NCBI GenBank assembly: GCA_017347445.1
Contig: AP021856.1
Location: 124,001 to 188,000 of the forward strand
Direction: 5' to 3'
Source of the DNA: Candidatus Brocadia pituitae
Lineage (GTDB): Bacteria; Planctomycetota; Brocadiia; Brocadiales; Brocadiaceae
DNA: 64,000 bases
Position numbers and translations under genes: made by a program
The notes under the pieces: model-generated
The model's database searches: none
What the model was told of the DNA's origin: nothing
What the model saw: the letters and a program-made list of their open reading frames with translations, nothing else
Part shown: in pieces, positions 44,688-52,842 of the stretch
Layout: every line of letters begins with the position of its first letter
Position numbering within the stretch: the stretch's first letter is position 1

Positions 44688-45356
44688 ATGGATAATGCGC
44701 TCATGGTATTCCTCAAATATCCAAATCCCGGACAGGTAAAAACCCGTCTGGCAGCGGACATCGGCAAAGAAAGGGCATGTTTCATTTACCAAGCACTTGC
44801 AGAACAGATTGTCAGGCATATCTTTCCTGTCAAACCGAGAACCTATGAAGTGGGTATCTTCTTTACCCCCGCGGATAAAGAAGACGAAATCAAGGCATGG
44901 CTGAATCCTCTCCTTAGCACCATACCGGGAGCCTACGTGCAGTTTATATCTCAGGAAGGTAATGATCTGGGCGACAGAATATCCCATGCCTTCAAAAAAA
45001 CATTGCAAAGTTATTCACATGGAAAAGAAGATAAGATGTCTTCATCACGTAAAGCGATAATCATAGGGACTGATTGCCCCGAAATAGATGCTGAACTCAT
45101 TGAAAGCGCCTTTGAAGTGTTAAAAGAGAAGGATGTTGTTATCGGGCCATGCAAAGATGGTGGTTATTACTTAATCGGTATGTCCAGACACATGCCAGAT
45201 TTATTTACGGGCATAGACTGGAGTACCAACCGTGTGTTTGCCCAAACAATCGAAAAGATACAGAAAAAGAATTTATCCTGCGGCATCCTTAAGACACTCG
45301 CGGATATTGACCGTATCGAAGACTTGTACGGGAGGAAAGATTCCCCGTTGTGGTAA
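44688..45356 (+). CDS. DUF2064/TIGR04282 glycosyltransferase-like protein
   Basis: A 222-aa protein with a nucleotidyl/glycosyltransferase GT-A-like fold. Family elements are ALMVFLKYPNPGQVKTRLAADIG at the start, GNDLGDRISHAFKKTL, IIGTDCPEIDAELIESAFEVL (metal-binding Asp region) and CKDGGYYLIGMSRHMPDLFTGIDWST. The same family has been linked to arsenosugar biosynthesis in some bacteria; substrate here is unknown. No co-transcribed partner is visible; bcp follows on the opposite strand. Confidence 0.85.
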   Translation: MDNALMVFLKYPNPGQVKTRLAADIGKERACFIYQALAEQIVRHIFPVKPRTYEVGIFFTPADKEDEIKAWLNPLLSTIPGAYVQFISQEGNDLGDRISHAFKKTLQSYSHGKEDKMSSSRKAIIIGTDCPEIDAELIESAFEVLKEKDVVIGPCKDGGYYLIGMSRHMPDLFTGIDWSTNRVFAQTIEKIQKKNLSCGILKTLADIDRIEDLYGRKDSPLW

Positions 45357-45368
45357 TGCAGAGCTACA

Positions 45369-45830
45369 CTATTTTTCTGAAAGTGCTGAAAAAGCCTGCA
45401 AGACCTCCTCTGCATGGTTTTTTACATCTACCTTCTTAAAGATATGAACAATCATGCCCTTTTCGTTGATCAGATAGGTGTATCGTTTCGCCATCATTGA
45501 GCCTAAAAGCCCGCCCGATGCGCCATAGGTTTCTGCTACTTCTTTTTTCTCATCACTCAGCAAAACAAAGGGTAAGTTATGTTTTTCCTTAAACTTTCGG
45601 TGAGATGCCGGTGAATCAAAGCTGGCGCCTAAAACAACAATTCCTGCCTCCTGCAAGGCGTTGTATCCGTCCCGAAGGCTGCATGCTTCTTTTGTGCATC
45701 CGGGCGTGTTGTCCTTTGGATAAAAATAAAGAACTACCTTCTTGCCGTGAAATTCTGCGAGTGTGCGTGTCTTTCCCGTGTCATCCTGTACAGTAAAATC
45801 AGGTGCAGGATCGCCTACCTTTACCAGCAT
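45369..45830 (-). CDS. bcp: Thioredoxin-dependent peroxiredoxin (BCP/PrxQ type)
   Basis: A 153-aa peroxiredoxin that reduces hydroperoxides. The active site reads FYPKDNTPGCTKEACSLRD: peroxidatic Cys45 and, five residues on, Cys50, the resolving position of the PrxQ class. The fold is complete (DFTVQDDTGKTRTLAEF at the start, VLLSDEKKEVAETYGA in the middle). An oxidative-stress enzyme in an anaerobe is expected. Its leader contains the hairpin repeat at 45854-45877. Confidence 0.95.
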   Translation of the reverse strand: MLVKVGDPAPDFTVQDDTGKTRTLAEFHGKKVVLYFYPKDNTPGCTKEACSLRDGYNALQEAGIVVLGASFDSPASHRKFKEKHNLPFVLLSDEKKEVAETYGASGGLLGSMMAKRYTYLINEKGMIVHIFKKVDVKNHAEEVLQAFSALSEK

Positions 45831-45853
45831 ACCATCTCTTCCTTTCTCGAATT

Positions 45854-45877
45854 AGGCTGCCTGTGGCAGCGACTTTT
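45854..45877. repeat. Second copy of the AGGCTGCC...GGCAGCGACTTT hairpin
   Basis: 24 bp, one base different from 39778-39800 in the loop. It lies in the 5' leader of bcp. Confidence 0.6.
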
Positions 45878-45956
45878 GATGCATGACAATGCCATCAAAA
45901 AGACATTGGTTGCCATAATACAAACTTTGAAATTCCTTATCTTAAATAGACCTTCG

Positions 45957-45994
45957 GCGACTCCCCCCCCGTAAACGGAAGGGGGGAAGTCGCC
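45957..45994. repeat. Hairpin GGCGACT...AGTCGCC
   Basis: A 38-bp inverted repeat (GGCGACTCCCCCC with its near complement GGGGGGAAGTCGCC) in the spacer between bcp and the metal-binding protein gene. REP-like; no T-run. Confidence 0.55.
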
Positions 45995-46008
45995 TGAACC
46001 TAAAGGAC

Positions 46009-46046
46009 AAAAGGCACCCTTCACGTTAAAGAGAAGGGTGCCTTTT
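46009..46046. terminator. Bidirectional intrinsic terminator
   Basis: Stem AAAAGGCACCCTTC / GAAGGGTGCCTTTT with a 10-nt loop, A-run on one side and T-run on the other, so it works for either strand. On the minus strand it ends the transcript of the metal-binding protein at 46.1 kb. Confidence 0.8.
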
Positions 46047-46112
46047 GCTAATCACTATTGATGTTATTTCTCTTTTTAACAGCGCATCTTTGCGCCGGGA
46101 TAACCGGTTTCT

Positions 46113-46400
46113 CTATTTATGTTCTTTATCCCTCATGCAGTCACCCGGGTTCTTTTTAAATTTGTCAGCGCATCCTTCGCAACAGAGATAAATCGTCTTT
46201 CCCTCATGTTCTGCCTTTACCGCTTTCTCTTTATCACCGATGGCTTTCCCGCATGCCACGCATTTCGTCTCTGCCTTTACCGCAGTCGAGACTTGTTTTG
46301 TGCTGCAGCATTCACCGGCTACGGCAGGACTGCTTACAGAAAAAGCCGTTGAAAATAATGCTACTGAAGCAACGCCGGCAAAATACCCAATCCTCTTCAT
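46113..46400 (-). CDS. Small exported TRASH/YHS-like metal-binding protein
   Basis: A 95-aa protein with a signal peptide (AGVASVALFSTAFSVSSPAVAG) and eight cysteines: an ECCS pair directly after cleavage, CVACGKAIG, then YLCCEGCADKFKKNPGDC. The arrangement Cys-x2-Cys...Cys-Cys-x2-Cys-x-x-x-Phe is that of TRASH/YHS-type zinc or copper sites. Likely a periplasmic metal sensor or carrier. Good GGAG ribosome site, and an intrinsic terminator at 46009-46046 defines a single-gene transcript. Confidence 0.75.
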   Translation of the reverse strand: MKRIGYFAGVASVALFSTAFSVSSPAVAGECCSTKQVSTAVKAETKCVACGKAIGDKEKAVKAEHEGKTIYLCCEGCADKFKKNPGDCMRDKEHK

Positions 46401-46494
46401 ACACCATCTCCTTCTTCTTCAAAAACACTTTTCTGAAATAAAGAACCAATCTCAGAATAGTAACAAATATCCGACAAGAAGCAATTGCAAAACT

Positions 46495-48186
46495 TTAGTT
46501 GTCTCGATGGCCTTTCAAAACCTCTATTGTATTTCTGATTTCTTCACGGTCGGGCGCACCGGGATTGAGTTTCAGGTAAATTTCATAATCATTCAATGCC
46601 CTTTCATTTTTCCCGATCTTCAGGAAAGTATTTCCGCGATGAAGGTATGCTAAGGGATTATAAGGAAACAGTTCGATGGCAATATTAAAGTCTTCGATGG
46701 CTTCATCAGTCATTTTCAACTGGTTCTTAATTTGTCCCCGTTCGTAATATACGCCGGCAAGCCGCGGGTTTAGCTCGATCATCTTGTTGTAGTCCTCCAG
46801 GGATTTTTCGATCTCTCCCTTTCCCCGATATGCCTTAGCCCGGATATAATAGGCAAAGGCATTGCCTTTGGTCCTTTGTATGAAGGTTGAAATGTCTGCA
46901 ATCGCCTCGTCAAAGCGTTGTGCGTCGGCATGGAGAATGCTCCTTTTCATGTAAATTTCCGTATTATCGGGATCGAGTTCCAGCCCCTTATTGAAGTCAG
47001 CCAGGGCTTTTTCCGGCTCACCCGATTCTGCATAAACCAGACCACGCTGTGCATACGCCAGTGCAAATTTTGGATCGAGCGCGATGGCATGGCTTAAGTC
47101 TTCGATGGACAGATCCCCCCTGCCAATCATCTTAAAGGCAATGCCCCGGTTGTAAAACGAGAGGGTGAAATTGGGATGTAGCGATATTGCCTTGCTGTAA
47201 TCCATGATAGCCCTATCGAAAATCTCCATCGAGGCATATGCGGAACCACGATTGTAATAGACCGGTGCATAGTCAGGATTCAAGGCAATGGCCTTGTTGT
47301 AATCATCCAGTGCGCGGTCACTATCATGCATCTTTTCATACATTACCCCACGGTTGCAGAAGGCTACGGCGTCATTGCCATGTAATTGGATGGCGCGGTT
47401 TGCGTCTTGTAATGCCGCTTGTACATTGTCTTTCTCTTTTTGTATGAGAGAGCGATTGAGATAAATATCGGCAATAACTTCATTCCGGGTAAGATTTTTG
47501 AGATAACATCCATTTCTGATGCTTGTCTGTGAGATACGCTTCCCAGGCATGTTTATGTAATAACTGTCAGGCGTAAACATGCCTTCATATCCTGTCTCAA
47601 TATTTCTCCGGAAATCCCCGTCGTCATACCGGACAAAAATATGTTCCGGCACGCTTACGCCATAGATGGGCAAGCGTAATTCTTCTGCTGTGCACAGATA
47701 AAGGAGGGAGAGTCCTACGCAGTTGCCGGTCTTGGTGTCCAGTACCCTGTTGAGGGAGAGAGAGTCGAGATCGCCCGTTTGAACATAGGTAAACTGGAGT
47801 TCATTGAAAAGGACACGATTGATCGTTTTTATAATCTGTTCTGGTTCTGTTTCGTCACGGAGACTGATTTTGATATTTTTCACAATATCGGCCAGTTTCC
47901 TGAGATATCCGTCCATATCAATCTCAGGATAAGATTCCTGTGCAATTTCAAAGACCGTTCTTGCAAGGTTTGCCTGTTGAGGGCAGATCTCCCAGCCTGG
48001 GCTTTGCCTTGAATCATCTCCAAATAAAACCGGCAAAAAATGTCTGAGACCTGCAAAAGGATATTGAAAACTGAAAATCGTCCAGACCACACCAACAAGA
48101 AGGAATTTGCTGCCGGCATGGGCGAACCGGAACCAGAACATTTCAGATGTGTCATGATGGAGTTGAGATTTCCAGCGGGTACTCAT
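46495..48186 (-). CDS. Transglutaminase-like/TPR protein
   Basis: A protein of about 563 aa. A membrane helix near the front (FLLVGVVWTIFSFQYPF) is followed by a SirB1-type transglutaminase-like domain (TKTGNCVGLSLLYLCTAEELRLPIYGVSVPEHIFVRYDDG, with Cys, His and Asp of the catalytic triad in the right order) and at least nine TPR units (pattern YYNRGSAYASMEIFDRAIMDYSKAISLHPN). The frame runs up to 48270 inside the sugar transferase gene; the ATG at 48186 is chosen to reduce the overlap and is uncertain. It follows the exopolysaccharide genes on the same strand and may serve in assembly or export. Confidence 0.75.
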   Translation of the reverse strand: MSTRWKSQLHHDTSEMFWFRFAHAGSKFLLVGVVWTIFSFQYPFAGLRHFLPVLFGDDSRQSPGWEICPQQANLARTVFEIAQESYPEIDMDGYLRKLADIVKNIKISLRDETEPEQIIKTINRVLFNELQFTYVQTGDLDSLSLNRVLDTKTGNCVGLSLLYLCTAEELRLPIYGVSVPEHIFVRYDDGDFRRNIETGYEGMFTPDSYYINMPGKRISQTSIRNGCYLKNLTRNEVIADIYLNRSLIQKEKDNVQAALQDANRAIQLHGNDAVAFCNRGVMYEKMHDSDRALDDYNKAIALNPDYAPVYYNRGSAYASMEIFDRAIMDYSKAISLHPNFTLSFYNRGIAFKMIGRGDLSIEDLSHAIALDPKFALAYAQRGLVYAESGEPEKALADFNKGLELDPDNTEIYMKRSILHADAQRFDEAIADISTFIQRTKGNAFAYYIRAKAYRGKGEIEKSLEDYNKMIELNPRLAGVYYERGQIKNQLKMTDEAIEDFNIAIELFPYNPLAYLHRGNTFLKIGKNERALNDYEIYLKLNPGAPDREEIRNTIEVLKGHRDN

Positions 48187-48241
48187 AAACCAAAGGGCAC
48201 AATTTTTTGCTAAAAAACGATGCGAGCACAGCCAGACGGAT

Positions 48242-49645
48242 CTAATATGCATGTTTATTGATAAAGCCATTCCAGAACGTTAGCCAAATAATTTTCAGAT
48301 CAAAATGCAAGGACCAGTTTTCAATGTAATACAGATCGTATTCAATCCGTTTTTCCAGTGAAGTATTGCCACGCCAGCCGCTAACCTGAGCCCAGCCGGT
48401 AATTCCCGCCTTCATTTTGTGCCGCAACATATATTTTGGAATAGCGTTTCTAAAGTTTTCTATGAAGACTGGACGTTCCGGACGAGGACCAACAATACTC
48501 ATATCGCCACGCAACACATTGAAAAACTGCGGAAGCTCGTCCAAGCTCGTTTTTCTCAGCAGCTTGCCTATTTTTGTGCACCGCGGATCGTCCTGTTTCG
48601 TCCACACTGGGCCCGTTGTCATCTCTGCATTTACCTCCATCGTTCGGAACTTGATCATATGAAATATCCTGCCATCCATTCCCATCCGTTCCTGTTTAAA
48701 GAAGACAGGGCCATGGGAAGTGCTTTTAATCAGAAGCGCGATGATTCCCAGAAGAGGTGATGCGCACATTAACACGATAGAGGCAACAACAATATCCAAA
48801 AGCCTTTTTACGATAATATTCCATCCATAGAGCGGTGTGTCACGAAGGCTAATAAGCGGCATGCCCTCAAACTCACTTACGCTGCCCCGCAAGGTAATAA
48901 ACTCAAAAAGATCGGGCAAGACCATGATGCTCACCATCTCATCGCCAAGATAATTCAGAACTTCTCTCAGTTGATTGTGGGCGTTAAAAGGCAATGCGAC
49001 AAAAACAATATCAATGGTATGCTTCACAACGAAAGCGCGGACATCGGAATACCTTCCCAAAACCCGTATTCCCTGTAAAGTATTTCCAACAACGGTTGAG
49101 TCGTTTGTCAGGAAACCGGAGATCTGAATTCCAAGCTCCGGATGTTTCCGCAATATTTTTACCAGATCTTGTCCCAGATTTTCTGTGCCAACAATCAAGG
49201 CATACCTTTGGTTGTAGCCTTTCTGCCGTAAAAAACGCAAAAATTCCCGAAACAAGATGCGTGTCAAACTGAGAGATATAATATTGAGCAGCCAAAAATA
49301 AAAGAACGTCATCCGGGAAAATTCATATTGCCGGAAGAGGAAGGTGAGCGAGATAAGGATGAGGGTGGCAAAGGTCGAGGCCTTACCAATATCCGCAATC
49401 TCAGAAAGTCTGGTTGAAACTCTGCGCGGACGGTACAGACCAAACATCCGAAAAACTATCCCCCACAAAGGAATCATGAAAATGAGGAGGGTCAGATATG
49501 TCTTAAATGGGGGTATCCCTTTATAAACCGGTACGATGCCTGAGTAAAACCGCAGATAATATGACAATATCCACGCACCTGACAAGGCAAGCCAGTCTGC
49601 GAGAAGGAGCACCGATTCAAAAAACTTGCTATGTTGCTTCAGCAT
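48242..49645 (-). CDS. Undecaprenyl-phosphate sugar phosphotransferase (WcaJ/WbaP type)
   Basis: A 467-aa polyisoprenyl-phosphate hexose-1-phosphate transferase that starts exopolysaccharide units on the lipid carrier. Residues 10-130 contain about four membrane helices, the middle has a CoA-binding-like Rossmann part (RYALIVGTENLGQDLVKIL), and the C-terminal third is the catalytic domain: FKQERMGMDGRIFHMIKFRTM, RKTSLDELPQFFNVLRGDMS, VGPRPERPVF, KMKAGITGWAQVSGWRG. It overlaps the preceding glycosyltransferase gene by 7 nt. Confidence 0.92.
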   Translation of the reverse strand: MLKQHSKFFESVLLLADWLALSGAWILSYYLRFYSGIVPVYKGIPPFKTYLTLLIFMIPLWGIVFRMFGLYRPRRVSTRLSEIADIGKASTFATLILISLTFLFRQYEFSRMTFFYFWLLNIISLSLTRILFREFLRFLRQKGYNQRYALIVGTENLGQDLVKILRKHPELGIQISGFLTNDSTVVGNTLQGIRVLGRYSDVRAFVVKHTIDIVFVALPFNAHNQLREVLNYLGDEMVSIMVLPDLFEFITLRGSVSEFEGMPLISLRDTPLYGWNIIVKRLLDIVVASIVLMCASPLLGIIALLIKSTSHGPVFFKQERMGMDGRIFHMIKFRTMEVNAEMTTGPVWTKQDDPRCTKIGKLLRKTSLDELPQFFNVLRGDMSIVGPRPERPVFIENFRNAIPKYMLRHKMKAGITGWAQVSGWRGNTSLEKRIEYDLYYIENWSLHFDLKIIWLTFWNGFINKHAY

Positions 49646-50784
49646 ACCTGTTTTTCGATGTAGTGTTTAAACTTTTCTTTAAACAGTAAACGATCAAAAT
49701 CTTCCGCATGGTTTCTAATCAGACGCGGGTCAAACTGGTTCATGTGACGTTCAAAAAACATCACCGCCTCCATTAAAGATTCTGCCGTTTGTTTTGTGAA
49801 AAATACTCCGGTGGGTGATTCCGGGTGCAGAAGGGTCTTTCCGGCTGGAGAAGCACAATATATCCCCTGCACCGTTTCCAGCACGCCGCCCTTTGCAAAA
49901 GCAATCACCGGCTTTCCGCAGGCCTGTGCCTCTAAAGGGACGATCCCGAAATCTTCTTCCCCCGGAAAGATCAGTGCCTTGCAGCCCCGATAAAATTCCC
50001 GCAAGGACTCATTGGATTGCCAGCCAATACATTGGACGTGCTTTTTTGCCATCTTTCTGATGTGCCCTTCTTCCTGCCCGCCTCCGACAAGAATGAGCGG
50101 CAAACCCAGTCTTTCAAACGCATCTATCGCAATATCGATCCTCTTATACGGAGCAAAGGCTGACACAAGCAGGTAATAGTTCCCTGCTTTGTGACCCTCT
50201 GACGGCGTATAAAACGAACAATCCACAGGTGGATGAATAACCTCTGCTGGTCTCTTGTAATATTTTTTTATCCGATGTGCAACATGATGCGAGTTTGCTA
50301 CAAAGGAATCTACCCGTTCACTGGAAATAACGTCCCATATTCTTAAATAATGAGCAACGAAAGGCATCAGAATCCTTGGGATGAGCCCCTTTTTACCAGC
50401 GCCAAAATAGGTGTGATATTGGTCCCATACATACCGCATGGGAGTGTGGCAATAACATATATGGATTGCCGTTGAAGGGGTTAGAATACCTTTTGCCACA
50501 CAGTGACTGCTGGACAGGACCAAATCATATTCACCCATATTGAATCCTTCTATTGCCAAAGGGAATAACATCAGAAAAGAGCGATAATATCTTTTCGCCA
50601 AAGGCACCCTTTGAAGGAAAGAGGTTTGTATCTTTCTGTCCTCGATGAGCCTTGAAACCGTACCCCGGAGATGGATTAAGGTGAAGATGTCTGCATCAGG
50701 AAAGAGTTCGCAAAACACCTCTAAAACCTTCTCTCCTCCGCGCATTCCGGTAAGCCAGTCATGAACTATTGCTACCCGAACCAT
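49639..50784 (-). CDS. Glycosyltransferase family 4
   Basis: A 381-aa GT-B glycosyltransferase. N-terminal part: VAIVHDWLTGMRGGEKVLEVF, then ICYCHTPMRYVWDQYHTYFG; C-terminal nucleotide-sugar domain: YLLVSAFAPYKRIDIAIDAFERL and PGEEDFGIVPLEAQACGKPVIAF with the two catalytic-site Glu. A mannosyl- or glucosyltransferase acting on the lipid-linked oligosaccharide is likely. First gene of the leftward three-gene exopolysaccharide operon. Confidence 0.93.
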   Translation of the reverse strand: MVRVAIVHDWLTGMRGGEKVLEVFCELFPDADIFTLIHLRGTVSRLIEDRKIQTSFLQRVPLAKRYYRSFLMLFPLAIEGFNMGEYDLVLSSSHCVAKGILTPSTAIHICYCHTPMRYVWDQYHTYFGAGKKGLIPRILMPFVAHYLRIWDVISSERVDSFVANSHHVAHRIKKYYKRPAEVIHPPVDCSFYTPSEGHKAGNYYLLVSAFAPYKRIDIAIDAFERLGLPLILVGGGQEEGHIRKMAKKHVQCIGWQSNESLREFYRGCKALIFPGEEDFGIVPLEAQACGKPVIAFAKGGVLETVQGIYCASPAGKTLLHPESPTGVFFTKQTAESLMEAVMFFERHMNQFDPRLIRNHAEDFDRLLFKEKFKHYIEKQVC

Positions 50785-51130
50785 GTGCCCTCTTATTATG
50801 TGTCCTCTAGGGAAAATAGATAGTACCGTTAAATCTACGTCAATGGCATTTCAAAGTCAAGCGGAAAGTCTTTGGGTAAAAACCAGCAGACACAGCAATG
50901 CTTTTAGAACATTTTGTCTCATAAGACTGGATAAAAATGTCTATTTTTTAGACAGTCAATATATTTTTGTACACTTTTTGCTGAAAATTCATACGTTATC
51001 CAAATTTTTTTGCTGAAAAAAAATAGAGTTATTGAAAATAAATTTTGTTACTTTATAATTTATAAGATGCGCGGATGGCAGATTCTAAAAATAACTGAGT
51101 GTCAGGAATAATTGTTGCTTGGTGTCTGCC
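50785..51130. promoter_or_regulatory. Divergent exopolysaccharide control region
   Basis: A 346-bp gap between the divergent glycosyltransferase and sugar transferase genes, with no further gene. A good promoter reading rightward is TTGAAA (51032-51037), 16-nt spacer, TATAAT (51054-51059), about 72 nt before the sugar transferase start. Confidence 0.6.
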
Positions 51131-51790
51131 ATGAATAAATCAACGTATGCAGTATTTCAGTTACTCCGCCCTTATAGAAGCTGTTTTATTATCATGAAAA
51201 TGGATGATTGCTTGAAGAGGATATTGGATATTGTTTGCAGTTTTTTTTTTCTCGTTTTTTTCTTACCCCTGTTCTTTATTATTGCCCTATTAATAAAAAT
51301 CGATAGCAGAGGCCCGGTTTTCTTTTTACAAAAACGGTGTGGCACGAATGGCAGGGTATTTTCTATGTACAAGTTCAGAACAATGGTTAGAGATGCCGAG
51401 GCATTAAAAAAAAGGCTCAAAAATGAGATGGACGGTCCTATGTTTAAAATGAGAAATGATCCAAGAATTACTGAAGTTGGAAGAATTTTGAGAAAATTTA
51501 GTCTTGACGAATTGCCTCAGTTATTGAATGTTTTGAAAGGGGAGATGAGTCTTGTAGGACCAAGACCTCTGGCGGATGAAGAAATGGAAGGAAATGAGCA
51601 TTGGAAAAGAATCAGACTTTCTGTTAAGCCTGGTATGACTGGATTATGGCAAATAACGGGGAGGACAAGTGGTAGATTCAACGACTGGGTGAATTACGAC
51701 ATTACCTATGTGCAGAAAAGGTCATTCCTTTTTGATCTCAAAATCCTTTTCTCAACCATAGTTACTGTTTTTATCAAAGCAGGGTCGTAG
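51131..51790 (+). CDS. Bacterial sugar transferase (single-domain initiating type)
   Basis: A protein of about 219 aa with one membrane helix (CSFFFLVFFLPLFFIIALLI) and the full bacterial sugar transferase domain: RGPVFFLQKRCG, FSMYKFRTMVRDAE, RKFSLDELPQLLNVLKGEMSLVGPRPL and KPGMTGLWQITGR. It lacks the long N-terminal part of the 48.2 kb enzyme. The start is uncertain: ATG at 51131 is used; Met at 51194 (MKMDDCLKR), where similarity begins, is also possible. It could start a second polysaccharide or replace the long enzyme. Confidence 0.9.
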   Translation: MNKSTYAVFQLLRPYRSCFIIMKMDDCLKRILDIVCSFFFLVFFLPLFFIIALLIKIDSRGPVFFLQKRCGTNGRVFSMYKFRTMVRDAEALKKRLKNEMDGPMFKMRNDPRITEVGRILRKFSLDELPQLLNVLKGEMSLVGPRPLADEEMEGNEHWKRIRLSVKPGMTGLWQITGRTSGRFNDWVNYDITYVQKRSFLFDLKILFSTIVTVFIKAGS

Positions 51791-51851
51791 CACCAATTAT
51801 CCACGATACAGATATCAATTATGGCCTCGAGTTCAGATCGTTCCGTATGAT

Positions 51852-52562
51852 TTATCCCTTCTGTAACAGACGGACGAATTTCTCTTTCCAGTCCTTATAA
51901 TCAACCACATAATTCCACCCGCAAACCTTGTTTAATTCTCTGCCTTGCAGTATCCCATCGATTTTGGCAGCACATTCCCTGGTTTCTTTCTGCGGGCCGA
52001 AGGGGTTGAAGCGCATTCCCTCTCCTGCGAGAAACAGGTAGTCGCAGATAAACAGGACATCATTGAAGAGGTAAAAGGTGAAGCCTGGGGTATGACCTCC
52101 GGAGTGAAAGGCCTCTAAACCCAGCTCAACAAAATTCTCCGTAAAGGTCACATCAAAAGTGAAGTCACGGCAGATGTTATGGACAGAGTCAAGCTTGTGT
52201 ATCAGGACCGGGGCGTTGAACAAGCTGCGGTACTGATTGCTGGCACCAAGAAAGTGGTGATGCGTAAACATGATAGAGTCTGCTGGTTTAAGGCTTGTAT
52301 CAAAGCATGATGGACTATCCACCCAGAATGCCTTCCCATTTGTCTCGATACGGTAAGCGGCATGTTCAAAGCCGAGAGGCGGGACGGAGTTTAAACGGGT
52401 AACCTTATCGTTCACGGGGGTGCACTCGACTTTGTACTTTATAGAGCATTCCTCCGAAGTAATGAATTTTTCATGTGGAGCCCCGCAGAACGGGCAAAAG
52501 TCCGGATAGTAGCCGACCATATTGAAGCCGCACACGGTACAGACATATTGTTCCTTTTGCAT
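51852..52562 (-). CDS. Metallo-beta-lactamase-fold protein with N-terminal rubredoxin-like knuckle
   Basis: A 236-aa protein. Residues 7-28 (CTVCGFNMVGYYPDFCPFCG) form a rubredoxin-like four-Cys site. The rest is an MBL fold: WVDSPSCFD, SIMFTHHHFLGASNQYR, GLEAFHSGGHTPGFTFYLF and DVLFICDYLFL. The usual motif H-x-H-x-D-H is reduced to H-x-H-x-L-G, so the Asp and third His of the metal site are missing, whereas the later GGHTPG and Asp are kept. Relatives include flavodiiron-like and other redox MBL proteins; function here is unknown. The gene has its own promoter and lies downstream of fluoride riboswitch 2. Confidence 0.75.
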   Translation of the reverse strand: MQKEQYVCTVCGFNMVGYYPDFCPFCGAPHEKFITSEECSIKYKVECTPVNDKVTRLNSVPPLGFEHAAYRIETNGKAFWVDSPSCFDTSLKPADSIMFTHHHFLGASNQYRSLFNAPVLIHKLDSVHNICRDFTFDVTFTENFVELGLEAFHSGGHTPGFTFYLFNDVLFICDYLFLAGEGMRFNPFGPQKETRECAAKIDGILQGRELNKVCGWNYVVDYKDWKEKFVRLLQKG

Positions 52563-52633
52563 GGTTTTCTCCTTTCCTTCATATCGTATTTGCAGCTAAT
52601 ATTCATTATTGTATTTCTTCGATAGCAGCCGTC

Positions 52634-52662
52634 ATACTATAATTTGAAACAAGTCATGTCAA
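52634..52662 (-). promoter_or_regulatory. Promoter of the MBL-rubredoxin gene
   Basis: On the minus strand: TTGACA (52662-52657), 17-nt spacer, TAGTAT (52639-52634). It lies between riboswitch 2 and the gene, so the gene can be transcribed independently of the riboswitch terminator. Confidence 0.55.
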
Positions 52663-52696
52663 GCTAATATCGGCAGGTGATCTGGGGTTTTTAAAA

Positions 52697-52776
52697 ACAA
52701 AAATACTCCTATTGAGGCATTTGACATCAACAGGAGTTATCAGCTACAAGGTAGCAGTTAAGCGAACTCCATCGCT
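52697..52776 (-). promoter_or_regulatory. Fluoride (crcB-type) riboswitch 2 with terminator
   Basis: Reading the minus strand from 52776: AGCGATGGAGTTCGCT (hairpin AGCG/CGCT), then a GCTAC/GTAGC hairpin, then CTGATAACTCCT. The loop GGAGTT can pair with AACTCC, the pseudoknot of the fluoride aptamer. AACTCCT is also the 5' arm of a following stem (ACTCCTGTTGA / TCAATAGGAGT) ended by ATTTTT, a ligand-controlled terminator. Compared with copy 1, the P2 pair G-C is changed to A-T and the P3 stem is changed on both sides, which is compensatory change. No crcB/fluc or EriC gene is near. The next gene downstream, 135 nt away, is the MBL-rubredoxin gene. Confidence 0.85.
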
Positions 52777-52842
52777 TTCATAAAGACAGAACATGAGGCT
52801 TATTTGTGCATATCTCAGCCCGAATTCAACCTGTTCTGTTAC

